DNA from: Flavobacteriaceae bacterium UBA3159
Lineage (GTDB): Bacteria; Bacteroidota; Bacteroidia; Flavobacteriales; Flavobacteriaceae
Reading direction: 5' to 3'
NCBI GenBank assembly: GCA_002364535.1
Contig: DEYL01000063.1
Span: 1 to 64,000, forward strand
DNA: 64,000 nt
In this document: piece by piece, positions 46,124-54,416 of the stretch
Layout: every line of letters begins with the position of its first letter
Position numbering within the stretch: the stretch's first letter is position 1
Notes under the pieces: model-generated
Seen by the model: only the letters and a program-made list of their open reading frames with translations
The model's database searches: none
Told to the model about the DNA's origin: nothing
Made by a program: the position numbers and the translations under genes

Positions 46124-47982
46124 TATTTGTTTATACGATTACCGATTAAATAATCCATCCTTCTGTTGACCAAATCGTTGGGTTTGTCATACCATTCAGA
46201 TGGAAAAATTTCTTTGGATAAATTCAATTTCAATTGGGGTTTTAATTTTTTAATCAAGCCTAAACTGTTAAGGATTAAATTAGCTTCTGTTTGTGACTTG
46301 GCCTTTTTAAGTAATTCCTCAATGATTTTGATGTCAAAAGGTTCTTGATTCAACATCAGGTATTCCATGGCGCGAGCCCGGACCAAGTTCTCCTTATCTT
46401 GATTTACCAAGTTTTTGATCTGAGGAACCAATGTTTTTGCCTTCTTTCCAAAGGAGGTGCATACCACCAAACCCCAATATCTTTTCCAAGGGTTGTCATC
46501 GGTCAGGGCTTGTTTTATTTTTTCTTGCACAGCCTCAAAGCTCGACAAGTTAAGATCCGCTACGGCCATCAATTCCTTGATTTCTTGTTGATGGTTTTGT
46601 CCAAAAGCTACGGGATTTCCCAAAGCATGCTCCAACAAATAGGGTTCGGGATAAAAGCTGAGATCGGGCAGTGTTGCGAGTTTTTCACTCAACTGCTCTC
46701 TCATCCGCATCAAAATTTCTTGATGTTCCGGACTTGCGGAAAGGTCATTGACCTCATGGGGGTCTTGATCTATATCGTAGAGGCCTTCAGGGCCTTTGGA
46801 CTCAAAAAATTGACGCTGTTCTTGGTTGAGTTTTCCCTCATTATAAAGTGCATCCCACTGCTTAAATGCCAGCATTTTGTAGCGGTAAAAATTATACAAA
46901 GCATCGATGTTAAAGGGTTGGTAATTTCTGATGTACTTGTATTTTCCAACCCTGAGGGTTCTGACCAAATCGTATTTTTCATCAAAGCGGTCAGCATAGC
47001 CAAAGCTTGTATTCTTTTTTTCAATTGCTGAGGCTTGTGAAAATAGTCCTGAAACAGCTGTTCCATCAATGCCCTCGGGAGGAGAAACCCCTGCCAAAGA
47101 AAGTGCTGTAGGGGCCAAGTCAACAAACTCTACGAAGGTCTTTGCCCTTGATCCTTTCCCGTGGTGAAAGAGGTGTTTCCATTTTTCCGGAACATAAACC
47201 ACCAAAGGAACCTGCAATCCACTTTCGTAGGCATATCCTTTGCTTCTGGGCAATACCCCTCCATGATCACCAAAATAGAAAATAATGGTGTCCTCCATAA
47301 GCCCCTCTTGCTCCAAATCGGCAATGAATTCTCCCATCTGCTTGTCTGCCAAAACATGCCTGTTTTGAAAATGATGGTAGGAATAACGAAAGGTTTTGGT
47401 ATCGGGATGATAGGGAAAAACTTGGATTTGCTCCAGGTCTTCATCCGAGGTTTTGTCTATCCACTTTTGATCAAAATGCAAACTCCCCTCATGGGTCACC
47501 GTATGGTTTTGCACATGAAAAAAGGGTTGGCCTGGCTTTCTATTTTTGTAGCTTGCTTTTTTGGAAGATTCATCCCACACGCCATCGGGCAATATAAAAT
47601 TATAGTCCTGTTTGTGGTTGTTGGTGGTATAATACCCCGCCTGTTTGAGGTAAAATGGGAATGGCATCAGCCCCTGTGGAAGGGGGACAGACTGGGCTCT
47701 TCTGTGAAACTGAGTAAATATTCTGGGGGCATAGCAACCCGTAATAAGGGTACTTCGAGCCACAGAACAAACCGGTGCATTGGAAAAAGCATTTTCAAAA
47801 ACAATCCCCTCTTTTGCTAATTTTTCAATGGCGGGCATGGCTACACCATCACCATTGTACAATTTCATGTGGTGGGGAGAATTGTCTTCGGTGGTCAACC
47901 AAACGATATTAGGATAAGATTGTTCTTTTGTATTGCATGCTGAATGGATCAGCAAGAGTCCCAATAAAAGCGAAACACGCAT
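46123..47982 (-). CDS. sulfatase (S1 family) lipoprotein with C-terminal helical repeats
   Basis: The 619-residue protein has a lipobox (IHSAC, Cys16). The alkaline-phosphatase-like core has metal residues in IVWLTTEDNSPHH and FYFGDHGGVLPRSKGYA. The formylglycine site is Cys72 in APVCSVARSTLITG, that is C-S-V-A-R, where the usual C-x-P/A-x-R has Val in the third position. After residue 480 a HEAT-like helical repeat region follows. It probably cleaves sulfate esters from algal glycans at the cell surface or in the periplasm. It is flanked by CDGSH and NIPSNAP genes in one tight operon. Confidence 0.9.
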   Translation of the reverse strand: MRVSLLLGLLLIHSACNTKEQSYPNIVWLTTEDNSPHHMKLYNGDGVAMPAIEKLAKEGIVFENAFSNAPVCSVARSTLITGCYAPRIFTQFHRRAQSVPLPQGLMPFPFYLKQAGYYTTNNHKQDYNFILPDGVWDESSKKASYKNRKPGQPFFHVQNHTVTHEGSLHFDQKWIDKTSDEDLEQIQVFPYHPDTKTFRYSYHHFQNRHVLADKQMGEFIADLEQEGLMEDTIIFYFGDHGGVLPRSKGYAYESGLQVPLVVYVPEKWKHLFHHGKGSRAKTFVEFVDLAPTALSLAGVSPPEGIDGTAVSGLFSQASAIEKKNTSFGYADRFDEKYDLVRTLRVGKYKYIRNYQPFNIDALYNFYRYKMLAFKQWDALYNEGKLNQEQRQFFESKGPEGLYDIDQDPHEVNDLSASPEHQEILMRMREQLSEKLATLPDLSFYPEPYLLEHALGNPVAFGQNHQQEIKELMAVADLNLSSFEAVQEKIKQALTDDNPWKRYWGLVVCTSFGKKAKTLVPQIKNLVNQDKENLVRARAMEYLMLNQEPFDIKIIEELLKKAKSQTEANLILNSLGLIKKLKPQLKLNLSKEIFPSEWYDKPNDLVNRRMDYLIGNRINK

Positions 47983-47985
47983 GGG

Positions 47986-48723
47986 TTACATTTGAGAGTA
48001 AGGCAGAGCGATTAAGAAAGCTCGTGTGATGGAAGAGCAACAACTGTCTTTGTATACTGGGTTACTTTTTAACTTTGTCCAAGTAGGATGATCGAAAAAC
48101 TTTCCCCAGTTTTCGTTTCGCTCTTCTAAACTTTCAAAAGCAAGCATATAGGTCAAACAAGGCATTCGCTCGCCCGCGATTTTATCTCCAAAGAACACAG
48201 ACCCAAAATCCAGTTGGTCAAACAAGGCCAGTTCTCCCTTGTTGAACATATTGACTTTTCTTCTGTAGGCATCTTCCGAATGACTTTCATAGGTGCGTAA
48301 TTCAAAGAATCGATTCTTATTATCAGGTATGACCATTTTGGGCATTCCATCAAAAGCCATGTAAAGCGAGGTCTCATATCGGTTGAAAATGGGCTTATTC
48401 ACAGGGCTGAGTTCGGCAGAAGCTTTTTGGATTTTAGCGTCACTGGCCATGAAGGCGCGAGCTTTCTGATAATACTTCATGTCTGCAAAAGGGATGAAAA
48501 CATAAATTTTTCTGGGTAGGTCTTCTGAAACCTCTTGGAATACACCTATGTTATTGATCCCTTGTTCATTAAGAGCAGGAATGAAATGATCTTCAAAATA
48601 GGTGTTGAAATTTTTAAAATTAGAGTATTGAAAAAGTTCATAAGTTCTGATTTCATAGACTTCATTTTGTCCAAAAAGGCTTATGCAACTTATAATAGCT
48701 ATTAAAAGGAATGTTTTTTTCAT
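47986..48723 (-). CDS. secreted NIPSNAP family protein
   Basis: The 245-residue protein has a signal peptide (MKKTFLLIAIISCISLFGQ) and two NIPSNAP-type ferredoxin-like halves. The first opens VYEIRTYELFQYSNFKNF and the second FFELRTYESHSEDAYRRK, each with the R-T-Y-E motif. The function of secreted NIPSNAP proteins is unknown. Three bases separate it from the sulfatase, so both are on one message. A TATATTTA box lies about 10-20 bases upstream of the ATG. Confidence 0.88.
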   Translation of the reverse strand: MKKTFLLIAIISCISLFGQNEVYEIRTYELFQYSNFKNFNTYFEDHFIPALNEQGINNIGVFQEVSEDLPRKIYVFIPFADMKYYQKARAFMASDAKIQKASAELSPVNKPIFNRYETSLYMAFDGMPKMVIPDNKNRFFELRTYESHSEDAYRRKVNMFNKGELALFDQLDFGSVFFGDKIAGERMPCLTYMLAFESLEERNENWGKFFDHPTWTKLKSNPVYKDSCCSSITRAFLIALPYSQM

Positions 48724-48878
48724 GATTAATGTTTATTATCTGTAAATATAATTTTTTTACCCAGTATAATAAATGCAAAAAATCCAGTATTATAATGCAA
48801 ACAAAAAAAACATTTTTATCCTCAAAAAAAGTGAAAATCGATCAAAAAGTAATGAAAAAAGATTAAAAACGATCATTT

Positions 48879-49124
48879 TTAGCTTTCTCCAATTTGACGA
48901 TCTATCTCATCTGCCAATTTAAAATCTAAGTCTGTAATGGTGTTTTGATCGTGAGTCCACAATTCGAGTGTAACTGAATTGTAAATAATGATAATTTTGG
49001 GATGATGATTCATCGACTCCGCTTTTTGTCCAATACTATTGATGAATTTTAGTGCTTCCTTAAAATCTTTAAATTGAAAGGTTTTAACTAATTTACCGGA
49101 GTTTTGTATCCATTTGTTTTGCAT
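48879..49124 (-). CDS. pterin-4-alpha-carbinolamine dehydratase
   Basis: The protein of 81 residues (from ATG 49124, MQNKWIQNSGKL) has the conserved MNHHPKIIIIYNSVTLELWTH block with the catalytic His pair and a third His. The enzyme dehydrates the carbinolamine form of tetrahydropterin, recycling the cofactor of aromatic amino acid hydroxylases. The longer frame to 49142 adds six untypical residues. It is divergent from the sulfatase at 49165, and is unrelated to it functionally as far as I can see. Confidence 0.92.
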   Translation of the reverse strand: MQNKWIQNSGKLVKTFQFKDFKEALKFINSIGQKAESMNHHPKIIIIYNSVTLELWTHDQNTITDLDFKLADEIDRQIGES

Positions 49125-49164
49125 TGCTAAGAATTTTATCAAAAATAAATTTAATTAAAGTAGG

Positions 49165-50736
49165 ATGAAAAAGACGATTTACTCCCTGTTATTTCTATCA
49201 ATTTTTATGTTTTTATCTTGTCTTCAGGAGGTGGTCCCAGCAGCTCCCAATATCATTTATATTTTGGCAGACGATTTGGGATACGGAGATTTGGGAGTCT
49301 TTAATCGAGTAGGGAAAATCAAAACGCCGTATCTGGATCAAATGGCCCGACAAGGTATGATTTTTACGGACGCGCATACCTCCTCTTCGGTTTGTACCCC
49401 AACCCGATATGGGATATTGACAGGAAGATACAACTGGCGCAGCCCGCTCAAAAAAAGTGTATTGAGTGGTACTTCCCGTGCTTTGATCCCACAAGAAAGA
49501 ACAACGGTGGCCTCTTTTTTAAAATCCAATGGTTACCATACAGCCTTTATTGGTAAATGGCATTTGGGCTGGGATTGGGCCCTCAAAGACAGCACTTTTC
49601 AAGATTCACCCATCAAGGATAGAGAGATTTTTGAGAAAATTGATTTTTCAAAAAAAATCACCAACAGCCCCAATGGCTTGGGTTTTGATTATGCCTATGG
49701 ACACTCTGGCTCACTGGACATGCCGCCTTATGTATATGTAGAAAATGAAAAGATTACCGCTCAAGTTGAGAATATTACCGAAAGAAAAGGCGATTACCAC
49801 TGGTGGAGGAAAGGACCCACAGCCAATGACTTTGACCATGAAAGGGTTACTCCGCACTTATTTGATAAAGCAGAGACTTATGTCAAAGAGATGAACAAAA
49901 AGGGAAAACCCTTTTTCTTATACTTGCCCTTGCCCTCTCCCCACACCCCGATTTTACCCACCGGAGAATGGAAAGGAAAAAGTGATTTAAATCCTTATGC
50001 CGATTTTGTGATGCAGATTGATCATCGAGTGGGGAAGCTCATCGGACTGTTGGATAATCTGGGAATCTCAGAGAATACTATGGTAATTTTTACCAGCGAT
50101 AACGGATGCTCTCCTCAAGCAAAATTTGAAGTATTGGGTAAAAAAGGACATGACCCCAGTGGTATATTCAGAGGGCACAAGGCCGATATTTTTGAAGGTG
50201 GCCATCGGGTACCTTTTATCGTAAAATGGCCTGTAAAAATTCAATCAGGTTCGGTTTCCCATAAAACCATTTGTACCACTGATTTGCTTGCTAGCTGTGC
50301 GGAAATATTGGGTAAAAAACTCTCAGACAAGGAAGGAGAAGACAGTTTTTCTATAGTACCTACTTTTGCAAAAGCAACCGAAAATGACTTCCAAAGAACA
50401 TTTACGATCCATCATTCCATCAATGGAAGTTTTGCCATCAGAAAAGGAGTGCATAAGTTTATTTTTTGTCCCGATTCGGGGGGCTGGAGTTATCCCCGCC
50501 CCTCAAAAAAAGAAAATCAAGGGTTGCCTAAATTTCAACTTTACAATCTGAAAGAAGATCCGGAAGAAAAGAATAACCTATACGGTCAATCCCCAAAAAT
50601 AGAAAACGAACTAATCGCTCTTTTTACAGCTGCCATAAAAAATGGAAGAACAACTCAAGGAACCCCCCAGAAAAATTTTAGTACTCATTTCTCCTCAAAA
50701 ACATGGCAGCCTCTAGCTATTTTTGAAAATGAATGA
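49165..50736 (+). CDS. arylsulfatase-type sulfatase lipoprotein
   Basis: The 523-residue protein has a lipobox FLSC (Cys19). Standard S1 motifs are IIYILADDLGYGDLGVFNR (metal Asp pair), SSVCTPTRYGILTGRYNWR with formylglycine Cys77 in C-x-P-x-R, and HTAFIGKWHLGWDW. Next come FFLYLPLPSPHTP and MVIFTSDNGCSPQAKFE with GHKADIFEGGHRVPF. All key residues are present, unlike the first sulfatase. The likely role is removal of sulfate from a marine polysaccharide (subfamily not assignable by eye). Confidence 0.93.
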   Translation: MKKTIYSLLFLSIFMFLSCLQEVVPAAPNIIYILADDLGYGDLGVFNRVGKIKTPYLDQMARQGMIFTDAHTSSSVCTPTRYGILTGRYNWRSPLKKSVLSGTSRALIPQERTTVASFLKSNGYHTAFIGKWHLGWDWALKDSTFQDSPIKDREIFEKIDFSKKITNSPNGLGFDYAYGHSGSLDMPPYVYVENEKITAQVENITERKGDYHWWRKGPTANDFDHERVTPHLFDKAETYVKEMNKKGKPFFLYLPLPSPHTPILPTGEWKGKSDLNPYADFVMQIDHRVGKLIGLLDNLGISENTMVIFTSDNGCSPQAKFEVLGKKGHDPSGIFRGHKADIFEGGHRVPFIVKWPVKIQSGSVSHKTICTTDLLASCAEILGKKLSDKEGEDSFSIVPTFAKATENDFQRTFTIHHSINGSFAIRKGVHKFIFCPDSGGWSYPRPSKKENQGLPKFQLYNLKEDPEEKNNLYGQSPKIENELIALFTAAIKNGRTTQGTPQKNFSTHFSSKTWQPLAIFENE

Positions 50737-50763
50737 TCCATATGGATGAGGAGTTAAAAAGAC

Positions 50764-51350
50764 TTAAAAATTGATCCAGTAGGTAAAATTTGGGTTAATG
50801 GATCTGAATTTGGGTCTTAGGTCGTTTTTGGTAAAATAATTGTCGTTATACTAAGATATAGTTCTGACAGGGGGGCAAACCTCAACTGAAGCCTTATATT
50901 GATTCCGAGATTATTTCGCTGATTACTGAATTGAATCAATGTATTCCAAAACAGTTTTTTATTAAAAGGCACCTCGGTATATGAAGTCATTAGTAAAATA
51001 TCTGCACTCGAATAGGGCTTGGAAAAACACAAACTATAGTATTTAAATGATAAGCCAAAGTTTACCCAAGGTTGAATTCTGTAATTGAATTCCGCGCCTA
51101 AAGATTTGATGCTGCCATAGTAAAATTGTCCCAATTTCAAATCCAATTTATAGGCAAACAATTGGGCTCTATTGGATTCATAATTGAGTTCTGAGTAAGT
51201 AAATTTTATTCTTGTCTGGCTTGGTAGGGGTATTGCACCGCTATTACTAGTGGGGTTTAAAGGCTCGTTAAGGTAAGCATTGTTATTGATCAGAAAGGTA
51301 AGTGGGATTGTTCTGATCAAAGGATGACATTGTATTGGTTAAAAGGGGCA
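50764..51350 (-). pseudogene. C-terminal remnant of a DUF5916 outer membrane protein
   Basis: An open stretch of about 165 codons (51320-50817) reads as the barrel end of DUF5916/carbohydrate-binding-9-like proteins: FNKKLFWNTLIQFSNQRNN then INIRLQLRFAPLSELYL. Just after LYL the frame is lost, but the next frame continues NDNYFTKNDLRPKF...NFTYWINF and ends at 50764, as family members do. Upstream, NTMSSFDQNNPTYLSD is in yet another frame. At least two frameshifts and loss of the N-terminal two-thirds make this a decayed fragment. Confidence 0.72.
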
Positions 51351-51435
51351 AATATTAATAACGGTTTGGAATAAGGAAATACAGCAGATATAGAAACTAT
51401 TTTACTAAGATTTATTTCACAAAACCCATTATAGT

Positions 51436-51466
51436 ATTGGCATATTCTTTTCATTAAGTTCAGGGA
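51436..51466 (+). repeat. intergenic cassette repeat, copy A
   Basis: Begins ATTGGCATATTC and continues TCATTAAGTTCAGG. By hand it matches copy E at 23 of 31 positions. It lies between the DUF5916 remnant and the first cassette gene; a TATATTTA promoter-like box follows at 51475. Confidence 0.6.
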
Positions 51467-51504
51467 GTAATTTGTATATTTAAATCACAAACTATAAATC
51501 CAAT

Positions 51505-52011
51505 ATGATAAAAAGATTTATTTTTATTTTATTTTTAATTCCATTAGCATCGTATGGACAAAGTGTTGAAGGGAAAAAGCTTTTCTCTATCAAGGTAGCT
51601 ATTGGAGAATCTCAATCATCAGTTGGAGAATACTTAAACTTAAAAACAGTATATGCCCCATACACCAAAGGCGTTTTTGATGGTATTGCCAATGGTAAAG
51701 TCCTCCCAGTTGGTGGAGATTATCCACTTTACTATAATTACGATGGTAAAACTTATGCAGATTTAGATATCGACATGGTTTTACTTACTCGTGATAATGA
51801 AAAAATTTATTGCAAAGTTACAGGGGTTTTTAACTATGTAACTGAAACCTTTGAATCAATAAAATTTCAAACTCATTGGAGATTTAGAACATCAAGCGAA
51901 AAGTATAAATATTTAAATGATGTAATGGCGACTGGATTTGGCTCAGTTCTGGCTACTGACTCTAGGTATAATTTTCAACATGATGTTTACGACATACAAC
52001 TTAAAAACTAA
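51505..52011 (+). CDS. secreted protein of unknown function, cassette gene 1
   Basis: The 168-residue protein has a clear signal peptide (MIKRFIFILFLIPLASYGQ, cleavage after Gln) and a compact beta-rich body with NVPG-free, Tyr-rich sequence (KVLPVGGDYPLYYNYDGKT, RFRTSSEKYKYLNDV). I do not recognise a family. The DNA is visibly A+T-rich compared with the sulfatase genes. It is the first of five small plus-strand genes in a repeat-separated series and shares a unit with the TPR lipoprotein 35 bases downstream (no repeat copy between them). Confidence 0.72.
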   Translation: MIKRFIFILFLIPLASYGQSVEGKKLFSIKVAIGESQSSVGEYLNLKTVYAPYTKGVFDGIANGKVLPVGGDYPLYYNYDGKTYADLDIDMVLLTRDNEKIYCKVTGVFNYVTETFESIKFQTHWRFRTSSEKYKYLNDVMATGFGSVLATDSRYNFQHDVYDIQLKN

Positions 52012-52046
52012 TTCTTAACTCTCATTCTAACTTTAAATTTTTTAAA

Positions 52047-52847
52047 ATGAAAAACATTTATTTATTGATTTCAATTGCAATTTTAACGTTTAGTTGTAAT
52101 CAGATTTCAAAAACTAATGAAAATGCTAAAGATTCAAATAATTATATTCAGTGGTCAAACGGAAATGAGCTGCATGATGAAATGATTTACAGTGGTATAA
52201 ATCATTTTTTAAATGTTGAAAGAGAAAAAGCATATGTTTTTTTTGAAAAAGCAATTAAGATTGATTCAGCTTCTTTTGGTGCTCATGTGATGCTATCTAC
52301 ATTGTCACTCCCAAACTCTGAAAAACAAGAATTACACTACCAATTAGCAAAAAAGTACTCTAAAAATAAAAACGAAAATTCTAAAAGGTTTGTCTCATTA
52401 TTAGAGTTAAAAAGTGAAAATGGGAATAGAGGTATATGGGGTTTTAATAAAGAAAAAAATGAAATTTGGGAGAAAATGTATGAATCCGAACCAAGAGGTA
52501 GATTTATTCAATTTTACAGAGCAGTTTCAAATCCTGACTTAAATGTAAGAATTAATAATCTTGAGAAAGTTAAAGAAGCATGGGGTGAGCCAAATAATGC
52601 AGCAGTTATAAATTTTCTTGGATACTTATATTATAGAAATGGCGAAAAAGAAAAATCTAAAGAAAGCTTTGTGAAGTATATGGAATTATATCCAGACGGA
52701 TACAATTCTTTAGACTCTATGGCAGAGTTTTTTATGTTTGAAAAGAATTATGAACAAGCAAAAAAATACTATGAGATGGTATTAAATATTTTTCCTTATT
52801 CAAATTCTGCAAGAAGTTCATTAAATGAATTAAAAAGTTTGAAATAA
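52047..52847 (+). CDS. TPR-repeat lipoprotein, cassette gene 2
   Basis: The 266-residue protein has a type II signal peptide (lipobox LTFSC, Cys about 17) and TPR-like helical pairs. The first is near residues 50-95 (FFEKAIKIDSASFGAHVMLS) and the last near 190-260 (YYRNGEKEKSKESFVKYMEL, NYEQAKKYYEMVLNIFPYS). TPRs mediate protein contacts; the partner is unknown. Strongly A+T-rich DNA. A short terminator-like hairpin and repeat copy B follow. Confidence 0.78.
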   Translation: MKNIYLLISIAILTFSCNQISKTNENAKDSNNYIQWSNGNELHDEMIYSGINHFLNVEREKAYVFFEKAIKIDSASFGAHVMLSTLSLPNSEKQELHYQLAKKYSKNKNENSKRFVSLLELKSENGNRGIWGFNKEKNEIWEKMYESEPRGRFIQFYRAVSNPDLNVRINNLEKVKEAWGEPNNAAVINFLGYLYYRNGEKEKSKESFVKYMELYPDGYNSLDSMAEFFMFEKNYEQAKKYYEMVLNIFPYSNSARSSLNELKSLK

Positions 52848-52857
52848 CCATACCTCA

Positions 52858-52885
52858 CTCCCCATTGGAGGGTTTTATTTTATAT
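52858..52885 (+). terminator. terminator-like hairpin after the TPR gene
   Basis: CTCC and GGAG (52858-52861/52867-52870) pair around a CCATT loop, followed by GGTTTTATTTTAT. A short stem, but the position just after the stop (11 bases) and the T-rich tail fit an intrinsic terminator. Confidence 0.45.
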
Positions 52886-52886
52886 T

Positions 52887-52910
52887 ATCGGCATATCCTC
52901 TTCATTAAGT
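52887..52910 (+). repeat. intergenic cassette repeat, copy B
   Basis: ATCGGCATATCC then TCTTCATTAAGT; matches copy E at 20 of 24 positions by hand. It lies between the terminator of cassette gene 2 and the start of gene 3. Confidence 0.65.
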
Positions 52911-52960
52911 TTATTAAATAAATTGTACATTACTTATTATTAACCATTAAATCAATTTAA

Positions 52961-53242
52961 ATGAGAGACATGCTTGTTGTGGCAAAACTTAGAGAAGGTA
53001 AGTTTGAGAAATTTATGAGTTTTATGAAATCTGAAGAGGGAATGAGTGAAAGAAGAAAGATTGCAGATTTAACTAAAACTATAGGTACAGTTTCTCCTGA
53101 TAAAAGTGCAGTAATGTTTAAGATTGCTGTACACAATGAAGGTGCATTAAATTCATTTTTAGATGGCTCAAATCCTGTATCAAAACCAATTTTTGATGAT
53201 GTTATGGTGAGTTATGAGATTTTTGAGTTAAATAAAGTTTAA
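52961..53242 (+). CDS. small dimeric alpha/beta-type protein, cassette gene 3
   Basis: The 93-residue protein has no signal peptide. The pattern beta (MLVVAKLREG), helix (KFEKFMSFMKSEEGMSERR), beta-beta (TIGTVSPDKSAVMFKI), helix and beta (VMVSYEIFELNKV) suggests a ferredoxin-like small dimeric fold, as in several stress or monooxygenase-like families. No catalytic residue can be named; family unrecognised. It stands alone between repeat copies B and C. Confidence 0.65.
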   Translation: MRDMLVVAKLREGKFEKFMSFMKSEEGMSERRKIADLTKTIGTVSPDKSAVMFKIAVHNEGALNSFLDGSNPVSKPIFDDVMVSYEIFELNKV

Positions 53243-53256
53243 TCTTTTTTCAATTC

Positions 53257-53294
53257 ATCGGCATATCCCCCTAAGTTAGCTCTGACACTTCTAA
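53257..53294 (+). repeat. intergenic cassette repeat, copy C
   Basis: ATCGGCATATCC then CCCTAAGTTAGCTC and TGACACTTCTAA. It matches copy E at 29 of 35 positions by hand, the longest pairwise match in the set. It lies 14 bases after the stop of cassette gene 3. Confidence 0.7.
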
Positions 53295-53298
53295 TTAC

Positions 53299-53329
53299 TT
53301 GCTTATTAATAGTAAATAGTTTATGTTTG
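53299..53329 (+). promoter_or_regulatory. Bacteroidota-type promoter inside a cassette spacer
   Basis: TTG at 53299-53301, 20 bases, then TATGTTTG at 53322-53329, an exact TTG-N20-TAnnTTTG. It is immediately downstream of repeat copy C and 26 bases before the next ATG, so each cassette seems to carry its own promoter. Confidence 0.65.
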
Positions 53330-53355
53330 AAATTATGAACTAAAAAATATCAAAA

Positions 53356-53868
53356 ATGAAAAAAAATATTTCAGCTATCACGATCTTACTGATATTTACT
53401 TATTGTCAAAATACAACTATTGATAGCGGCTCATTGAGCGGAATAATTAATGAAAATGATGAAAAAACAACAATCATAAAAAAATTAGCTCAAGCTTATC
53501 AAGATGGAAATTTTGATTTAGCTAGAAAATATTTTACTGATGATGGAGTTCATTATTTTAATAATATTGAATATTCTACTGAAGAAATTATTGAAGGGTA
53601 TAATTTCCACTCTGTCCTTTACGATGATTTAAAACACATTGACCCAATCATTACCACAATGTATTATAACAGTGGAGAGATATACACCAATCATTGGTCT
53701 GACTGGTCTGGTAAATCAAAAATAACAGGTGATGTTCAAAAAAATACATTTCATTGTTGGTGGCAGTGGGAAGGAGATAAAATTATTTCTACTAAATGTT
53801 ATCTTGACCCAACGGAGCTAATGGAAGAAATTGCATTATATCAACAAAAAATGTCAGAAAGTAAATAG
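53356..53868 (+). CDS. NTF2-like (SnoaL-type) lipoprotein, cassette gene 4
   Basis: The 170-residue protein has a lipobox (IFTYC, Cys17) followed by an NTF2/SnoaL-like fold. The helix-turn pattern KKLAQAYQDGNFDLARKYFT precedes DDGVHYFNN and a Trp-rich C-terminal sheet (TNHWSDWSG, FHCWWQWEGDKI). This fold hosts many small-molecule enzymes and binding proteins; no specific activity is visible. It lies between repeat copies C and D and is A+T-rich. Confidence 0.75.
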   Translation: MKKNISAITILLIFTYCQNTTIDSGSLSGIINENDEKTTIIKKLAQAYQDGNFDLARKYFTDDGVHYFNNIEYSTEEIIEGYNFHSVLYDDLKHIDPIITTMYYNSGEIYTNHWSDWSGKSKITGDVQKNTFHCWWQWEGDKIISTKCYLDPTELMEEIALYQQKMSESK

Positions 53869-53874
53869 TAATAT

Positions 53875-53899
53875 ATCCCTCCATTTGGATGGTTTTTAT
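53875..53899 (+). terminator. terminator-like hairpin after cassette gene 4
   Basis: CCAT and ATGG (53881-53884/53889-53892) pair around TTGG, with alternative ATCC/GGAT pairing, followed by TTTTTATT. It sits just after the stop and directly before repeat copy D, the same order as at copy B. Confidence 0.5.
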
Positions 53900-53906
53900 T
53901 ACAACT

Positions 53907-53933
53907 CAGGGCATATCATCCTCATTTTTTTCG
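53907..53933 (+). repeat. intergenic cassette repeat, copy D (degenerate)
   Basis: Retains GGGCATATCATCC and TCATT but then diverges into a T-run. It is the weakest copy, supported mainly by position and the core GGCATATC. Confidence 0.45.
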
Positions 53934-53958
53934 TGGTATAAACAGTTTTTAAATATTG

Positions 53959-53966
53959 TATATTTG
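53959..53966 (+). promoter_or_regulatory. TAnnTTTG box before the OsmC gene
   Basis: TATATTTG fits the -7 consensus exactly, 30 bases before the ATG. No clear -33 TTG is visible. Confidence 0.45.
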
Positions 53967-53996
53967 ATATATATCTAACTAACTTAATAAAGAGTA

Positions 53997-54416
53997 ATGA
54001 AAAGGAAAGTAAATGCAATATGGAATGGTGGAGGTGCTGACGGAAGTGGATTTTTAACTGTACAAAGTGGGGCTTTTAACAAGTTACCATACAGTTTTAA
54101 AACTAGATTTGAAAATGATAATGGTGAACTTGGAACTAATCCTGAAGAACTTATCGTATCTGCGCTAGCTGGTTGTTTTAATATGAAATTGGCGTTTGTT
54201 CTAAATGAAGCTGATTTTAATCCTAAAGAGTTAAACACTCACGCTTTACTTATATTTAATGATGGTTCTGTAACATCTATAGAATTAACCGTAAAAGGAA
54301 AAGTTCCAAATTTAAATGAAGATAAGTTTATTGAACTTGCAGAATATGCAAAAAATAATTGCCCTATTTCTGGTGTATTAAGTTGTGATATTCTTTTAAA
54401 TGCCTCACTAATATAA
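53997..54416 (+). CDS. OsmC/Ohr-type peroxidase, cassette gene 5
   Basis: The 139-residue protein has the OsmC fold with the two redox cysteines Cys60 (ALAGCFNMK) and Cys122 (NNCPISGVLSCD) and the conserved TNPEELIVSALAG block. OsmC proteins detoxify organic hydroperoxides. The start ATG follows a TATATTTG box by 30 bases. Its stop codon TAA runs straight into repeat copy E, and the recombinase remnant lies on the other strand. The position as last gene next to an integrase remnant is notable. Confidence 0.9.
   Translation: MKRKVNAIWNGGGADGSGFLTVQSGAFNKLPYSFKTRFENDNGELGTNPEELIVSALAGCFNMKLAFVLNEADFNPKELNTHALLIFNDGSVTSIELTVKGKVPNLNEDKFIELAEYAKNNCPISGVLSCDILLNASLI

Noticed and set aside
46345..47820. 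Long plus-strand ORFs antisense to the first sulfatase
   Set aside because: They have no family features; the minus-strand sulfatase is well supported by signal peptide and active-site motifs.
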